64,000 nt of DNA from NCBI RefSeq assembly GCF_018320785.1, contig NC_054869.1, forward strand, positions 34,264,289 through 34,328,288, in the 5' to 3' direction. This stretch comes from Cheilinus undulatus. Its lineage: Eukaryota > Chordata > Actinopteri > Labriformes > Labridae. The notes under the pieces are model-generated. The model worked only from the letters and a program-made list of their open reading frames with translations, did not search any database and was not told where the DNA came from. The translations under genes were made by a program, and so were the position numbers. Positions 58,306 through 64,000 of the stretch are shown in pieces (position 1 is the first letter of the stretch; every line of letters starts with the position of its first letter).

Positions 58306-58400
58306 CTCTGTCCGGCTTCTTTTCAAAGATATTTTCCACTCCAAGTTCAAACAACAGGTTCCTCTGTCCAACTTTGTGCACTCGGCTACTTTTTTATAGG
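58306..58400 (-). promoter_or_regulatory. cdo1: cdo1 core promoter with TATA box and 5' leader
   Basis: On the minus strand CTATAAAAAAG (plus 58390-58399) is a good TATA box. A start 25-30 bases downstream would fall near 58365, giving a leader of about 60 nt before the ATG at 58305. The region up to about 58560 is richer in GC than its surroundings. Confidence 0.6.
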
Positions 58401-58569
58401 CTAGCGCAGCAATTTGGGGGCGAGCTGGTGCTGGACTGTACCATTACTGGAGAAGGTGAACGCCCACAGCGCAGAGTCCAATTTAAGTTGATTTCTCACG
58501 TTTTCCTGATGAACTACTTCATAGAAGACGTGGCTGCGTTCGCCACACTTGGTCTACAAAGATGAGACG

Positions 58570-60860
58570 ACTTTTATTCGCTGTTATGCTTGTTTAAATG
58601 GTAAATTTGCATCCATGTCACACATTAAGAACTTGGACTAATCCCCTTTGAGTCCAATTCCACCACGTTGTCACAAACACATCCTCCCCCTTTTCCTCTC
58701 GCTTTCTCATCGAGGCATTTTGTCTAACAATAGCTGTGCAGCCTCTTTTTGTAGGCCCTCTCTTGCAGACTGGGTAAGGTGTGAAGTGGAGATGGAGGGG
58801 GAAACGTGGATAAAATAAAGGCTGAAAATTAGGCTAAATGATCTTGTTTGGTGGCATGCATACTGACTTTTTGGGAATGGTTATTTTTTAGGCTTTATGT
58901 GTTGTGTAAATTATTAAATATATTACGAAATTACACGTAATGCATGAAAGACAAGGATTACAAACAGCCAATAATAGTTTTTATGGATTATGAAGTATTC
59001 TGGTCAATTCAAAGGGGGAAACAGGAGATAGGGAAAGTGCTCCATTTATTCTGTAGATAATTAAAGGTTTGCTTGGTTCAACAGGGAAGTTACCTTGTCA
59101 TTGTCAAACAAATCTAAACCTGATAATAGATCACAGGATAAACACACAGGCCCTGTGAGTGTGACTGAAGCACACATGGAAAACTGCATCTATAAAGGCA
59201 CACAGAAACCTTTGGAGCTGACTTGGAAAACACGTCGAATAATTTCGAAAAGAGAATTTTGGGCTTCTACTTTACTTTTTTCTTTATTTCAGACACATGA
59301 GTCCATACCATCATTAAAACACATCACATAATTGAAAACAAAGTCAACAACACACTGACAGTAGAAATAAAGGGTAGACCATTGTTAGTTTTTCGGGGCC
59401 GAAACAGATATTATCTGATTGTTAACTGATATTTTGAACCAATATGCATTTAAAATTAGCCAACAGTAAGTTTCAGTAATTTAAATGTTAGATTTACAAC
59501 ATTTGATAGGACAAAAACCTGTTGTTCAAAGTAATTGGGCCACTTCTCTACTAATTACTGTAGGTTAATATCTACAACAGCATTAAAGGGGAGTTTATAT
59601 CTCTGAAAGTTATACACCTCTTAATATTAATGTATGTACAAACCAGTAGCACACGTGGTTGGATTTTTCTTAAAGAAATAAAGTAGAGTGAACGTAGTAG
59701 TGAAGTAGTCTTTCTCTGCTCTGAGGTTGTCTAAATTGGATTGGCATATGAGGACTAAAATAATGATGAAACACAAGTTAACACAAGTCAACATAAGTTG
59801 AAGTGCTGAGAACAAAAGCACGTAGGTCTATATTCTTACGTTTTTATCAATGAAACTAAAATTGATGTAGATTTTTGACAGCTATGTACCACTTGATTTC
59901 CCAGGTGGTTCTAGGGGTGTTTAGGTTTTCTTAGATAAGATAAGGGTGGCCACAAGGAGAAAAGGTTGGGAACCACTGACATGGTGAACTTTTCTATCCT
60001 TTACAGCATTGGTTCCCACTTTGGGGTCAGTGATCCCCAGGGGGGGTGCCAGAGTCCAACTTGGAACAAAACAAAATAACTTGCAGAATTTGTACATGGG
60101 CATGGCTGCTCCTCAAGGCAAAACAACCAACTTATGTCGTCATTTGAAATTCACAAACTAAGTGAGAAATACTTATAATCCTGATGTCAGTGTCAACCAA
60201 AATTATGATTTTTGCCATAATCAAGCAGCCATAGTGACAAAGAGTAAAATCCGTGTATTAACGTTAAAAAACAAAAACAATGGGTCAACTTTTACACTTA
60301 CCCTTTGTATCTGTGTCCCTCCCTTGTCTCTCAAAACAGTTACACGGGGTCATAAAACCTCCCATATGAAAAGGGACAATGCTTGGAGTTGCTGATGTGT
60401 CATCAGTTGTCACCGACAGCACTGATGTAAACAGACGTGACAATGCTACCAGACATTTCTACTTGTGCAATTCCTTTTTTGTTTGAAATATAAGGTCCGC
60501 TGAAACAACATTTAGTAATTTTACATATCTTATAAACAGAGAAAGTACTTTTAGCCCCGTTTTACACTTGAGCAGTCATCTTGCTAACATTACCAATGAA
60601 TGATGCCAATTCACCATGCATTCTGGGATACTACCCATAACACTTGGTTTAAAGTGTGCCTCTGGAAAATGGGTTGAGGGGCCCTAGTACCTCATCCCAG
60701 ACCAGCCTAAAGAGCATGGGCCACTGAACAACCCAGTGAATGGGCGCCCCCCGTAAGGGATGTATTGATGACATCAATGGGTGCTGGATCGCTAGCATTG
60801 GTGCTAGCATCCTGGCTAACATTTACTTCATTTTCTAACTGAAAAGTGTGATGTTATAAT
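58570..60860. other. Region upstream of cdo1, no gene seen
   Basis: No supported exon. Contains short fragments of fish interspersed repeats (GGTTGGGAACCACTG near 59965 and GTTCCCACTTTGGGGTC near 60012). The open frame at 59095-59331 has no motif. Confidence 0.45.
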
Positions 60861-60869
60861 TACTTTTGG

Positions 60870-61195
60870 TGCCATTTTTTAACTTTTCATCAGTTTCCTC
60901 CTATTTTTTTTCATAGTTTTTCTACATTCCACACATTTTACCTCTTTTAACCTTTTTTTCTGATTTTTTACTCCTTTTCACTACCTAAGCCACCCATCTT
61001 CACCATTTCCCACCCATTTAAACTCTTTTCTTCTTCTCTTAGCATATTTTTGTCCCTCTGAACCCTTTACCACTCTGTAATCACTTTCCTCCACTTTTTC
61101 CATACTTTTTCTTGTCCACGTTGAACCCATTTTTGCCAACTTTTACTATTTTATTTTTATATTTTAGGTTTTTTTTTTTCAGTTTCTTTATTCTC
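60870..61195 (+). repeat. Pyrimidine-rich degenerate minisatellite
   Basis: Over 300 bases almost purely T/C/A on plus, with recurring CCATTTTTGCC-, CACTTTT- and ACCCATTT-type words at irregular spacing of about 15-25 bases. Looks like a decayed tandem repeat. Confidence 0.5.
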
Positions 61196-61431
61196 CAGCA
61201 TCCTGATGTTTGTGCACATCAAGGCTTACTATGAATTCTGACATTAATTTCTAAATGGTTTAGTCAATGTGCTCATCCACATTTTAAACATTACAAAAAA
61301 AGGTAATTCTGCTTCAAGAAAAGATGTTTACATTTTGAAAAAGTCTATTGTACTACAGTGTAAATAAAACATGGTTATCACAGATTAACTTTCCAATGGA
61401 CCATTATTTTTGCTGACCTCCATGTGCCCCC

Positions 61432-61908
61432 TAACCTTGCAAAGCAGATGGATACGTCCATTCAATCAACCAATCAGCGACGAGGGGCAGTACTTTTGAC
61501 GCAAGCAAGCAGCAACAAGAGGGCGGTGCAATTATGGCAGAAGAGATTAGCATAGATGCTGCTAAAGTGCCAGTTTTATCAGGACTTGACGACATTTCTT
61601 TGTTAAAAGAAGAACAAAGATCAGCATTGAGTTGTTTTCTTTTCAAAAACAACAAAAGTTGTGTATTGACATGTCTACAGTCACCATGGTTCATATTATG
61701 CAGTTCTCTATGGAGTTTATTCCTCGCTAGGGGCGCAGCTAGGTCGCGGCTACATCACATGTTTTGTTGCTCTGATTGGCCCATAAAGATGTGACAGACA
61801 GAATGTTCATCCAATCACTTTCAGAGTGACTGCCCTTTCCCAAACGCTGTGTATGAGTGGTTTACCAGATGGATGTGTGAAACAAATCCGTCTGGCATGT
61901 CAGGTTAT
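61432..61908 (+). mobile_element. RecQ-like-leader repeat, copy 3
   Basis: Left end TAACCTTGCAAAGCAGATGG; right end GTCTGGCATGTCAGGTTA, inversely related. ATG at 61534 opens AEEISIDAAKVPVLSGLDD and [17 protein letters not shown], then homology is lost at about 61650. Same leader (GACGAGGGGCAGTACTTTTG) as the copies at 36319 and 43999. Confidence 0.6.
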
Positions 61909-61999
61909 GGGCCCCCAGAAATCTCTCCTCTTTATCCCCCCTTATGGGCAGTCTTGCCTCAGCCAACCCTTCCAGTCCAACAAGATTTGATCCCCTCCT

Positions 62000-62222
62000 C
62001 AGGTAGCAGCCTCCTTTGCAATCCAACAGCTTCCTTGTCACTAAGGGTGACAGAGCATTTTCTGTAAGGGCTCCACTACTATGGAGCTTTGGTTCTTTAT
62101 TTGTTTTGTTTTGTCTTATTATGTTGCTTTTTTAAATTGGTGTGCATTTTATTTTATGATGTAAAGCACTTTGTAACAATGTTTCAAAAGGTGCTATATA
62201 AATAAAATTATTATCATTATTA
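62000..62222 (+). mobile_element. L2-like LINE 3' tail
   Basis: AAAGCACTTTGTAACAATGTTT, AAAAGGTGCTATATAAATAAA and an (ATT)n tail: standard 3' end of an L2-type LINE, adjoining the RecQ-like repeat copy 3. Confidence 0.6.
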
Positions 62223-62229
62223 GTAATAA

Positions 62230-64000
62230 GTAGGGGTTGGGTTTAGTGGAAGGGGTTAGGATTGTATTGGGACAGAGTCAGTCTCTCCAAAGTCTCCAGA
62301 AGCAACAACAACACTTGGTATCAACATGGTTTAAACATTGAGTTTCTCAGTTCTAACATATTTTATATAATCTTAAAACTATAAATCCATTCCCAGAAAC
62401 TTTTGCGCCTGTTCTCACGGTGCACTGTGTCTAAAGCTAGTAGTTTACCAAAATCCATAAACTTGAGTGAATTATAGTTTTGTTTATCCGTCAATTATAG
62501 CTCACATCAGTAAGCCAGGGCTTTGACACTGTGTGTGAAACATGTGCTAAGTGGAAAAATAACTCTGAGACAAACTTACATAAAATCAAAAACAGAGAGG
62601 CTGAAGGAGAGATGCTCCTGCTGATAACGATTACATATGCATGGCATTAAATGCTTGTCCTTCTTTTCCGGGAAAACGTTCCCCCCTGGACAATAAAGCA
62701 TATCTTATCTTGTCTTATTTTATCTTATCATATCATGCCTTAAGATCATCTTCACTGTGTTTTTTGGTTACTGTGTGTTAGGCAGTCCAGCTCTTTTAAG
62801 TACAGGGTAATGTCAGTGATTCATAGTATTTTTATAATAATGCCTGTTGGAAAATTTTGAGTTACTTAGTTCTTGATCATTCTACACACACATTCAAAGA
62901 GGCCCTGTGGACATGGACTGCAGATATGGGCCCGCTGCTTTGCAACTTGGCACTTGAACCAGCAACCCTCTACAGTTCTTAATCCCTTACTGAACCCCAG
63001 CTGCCACCTTAAATGCAGCATAATTCACATTAAAATAGAAAGGAAGCACCCAGTTTTCCTCCTTTCCTTCGGGGGTATTTATATAATGATAAAAGACATC
63101 TTGTCTTTGAAACCTGTATCATTCAACAATAAGCAATGAGCCACAAACTGCAGGGTACAGACAAAGCAGATCTACAGATCTAAACAACATTTATAATGCA
63201 ACAATAGATGTCAAAGGTTCAACTTTAACTAAAACAGACTGGCACATGTTTCCATCAGAGACATGGGCAACTGTCTGAATATCACTGGATAACAGATCAG
63301 GATTCTGAGCAGCTAAACCTCTGATCTCTACATGTGTCTGCAGCCTTTAAACATGTGTCAGTCTGTCTGGGGAAAATCCTCCCTGATGGAGGGAATAATT
63401 CAGGCTTTCATGTTTGCCATGAACATAAAAAGTGGAAAATGTTTCTTACATCAGAGGCTGTGGTGAGTTTTCCTCTCAGCTGCCACATCATCAGTGCCAG
63501 ACAATCTGTTGCTCCACCTTGTGGCTAAAGATTTTACCTGAGTTTTAACTTGTATTTCTTTCTTTTTTTTTTTTTTTTTTTCTGGCAAAAATTATATCCA
63601 AAAGTGAGGGAAAATCAAACCTGTTTCTGATGTCCAACTTTCCTCAAATAGTAGGTTGTAAATATGCATGTGTCTCTTAAAAAAAGGATAAATGCTTATT
63701 TTCAAAACATTGCAAAGAAGATATAAGAAGTTAGAATAAATCTAACAAAAAGATACTTCTTGTTGTGTTGTTGACAGCACTTTTAGAGTATTTATGCTTG
63801 CTTGGAGTTTACTGTAAATGCAGAAAATGCAATTAGGCTTATCTAAGTACTGGCTTTTAGGTATAATACATATTTATTCAATGCTCATTGGTCAAAGTCA
63901 AACTAAGCATAACAATAGTGGATTGTCATAGAAAATGAAATGATTAATCTCCCCCTCTGTTCTTTTGTTGCATTATTTCGGTTTTTAAACTTTTTCAACT
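62230..64000. other. Right-hand flank, no gene seen
   Basis: Only a TATC-rich microsatellite-like run (62698-62740) and a T19 run (63563-63581) stand out. The open frames at 62873-63139 and 63334-63528 have no motif or splice support. Confidence 0.45.

Overview
The window is vertebrate nuclear DNA, most likely from a teleost fish, probably a spiny-rayed one. Genes are split into many short exons with GT/AG junctions, the DNA is AT-rich, and introns and spacers hold fish-typical Tc1/mariner remnants, TTAA- and hAT-type miniature elements and LINE tails. No prokaryotic operon, CRISPR array, rRNA or tRNA was seen.

Three protein-coding genes account for all the coding sequence I can support. (1) 212-22500, minus strand: a LIFR/OSMR-family cytokine receptor chain. 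Thirteen coding exons were joined in frame (657 codons) from the signal peptide to the last fibronectin domains. The transmembrane and cytoplasmic parts lie beyond the left edge. A probable non-coding first exon and promoter lie near 22.4-22.6 kb. (2) 24.6-38.2 kb, plus strand: cep78, a centrosomal/ciliary leucine-rich-repeat protein. Fifteen coding exons give 788 residues, with a non-coding exon 1 and a poly(A) signal at 38184. (3) 47.8-58.4 kb, minus strand: cdo1, cysteine dioxygenase type 1. Five coding exons give 201 residues, including a 30-nt last coding exon and a TATA box at 58390. The receptor and cep78 are head to head about 2 kb apart; cep78 and cdo1 converge across a 9.6 kb repeat-filled spacer.

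The rest is introns, spacers and transposon debris. There are at least eight Tc1/mariner copies in various states of decay, among them a full-length but broken DD34E copy with TA duplications at 4733-6332 and a DD37E-type copy at 29450-31006. There is also a TTAA-bounded miniature element at 7245-7672, an hAT-like one at 50053-50463, several LINE 3' tails, and three dispersed copies of a short element carrying a conserved 38-codon reading frame that resembles the start of a RecQ-like helicase.

The three genes are not known to act in one pathway: cytokine signalling at the membrane, centriole/cilium regulation, and cysteine-to-taurine metabolism. I found no convincing new multi-gene system. 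The most unusual items are the RecQ-like repeat family, a Tc1 deletion copy that keeps a fused open frame, the receptor's missing first domain, and a promoter-like island inside cdo1 intron 1.
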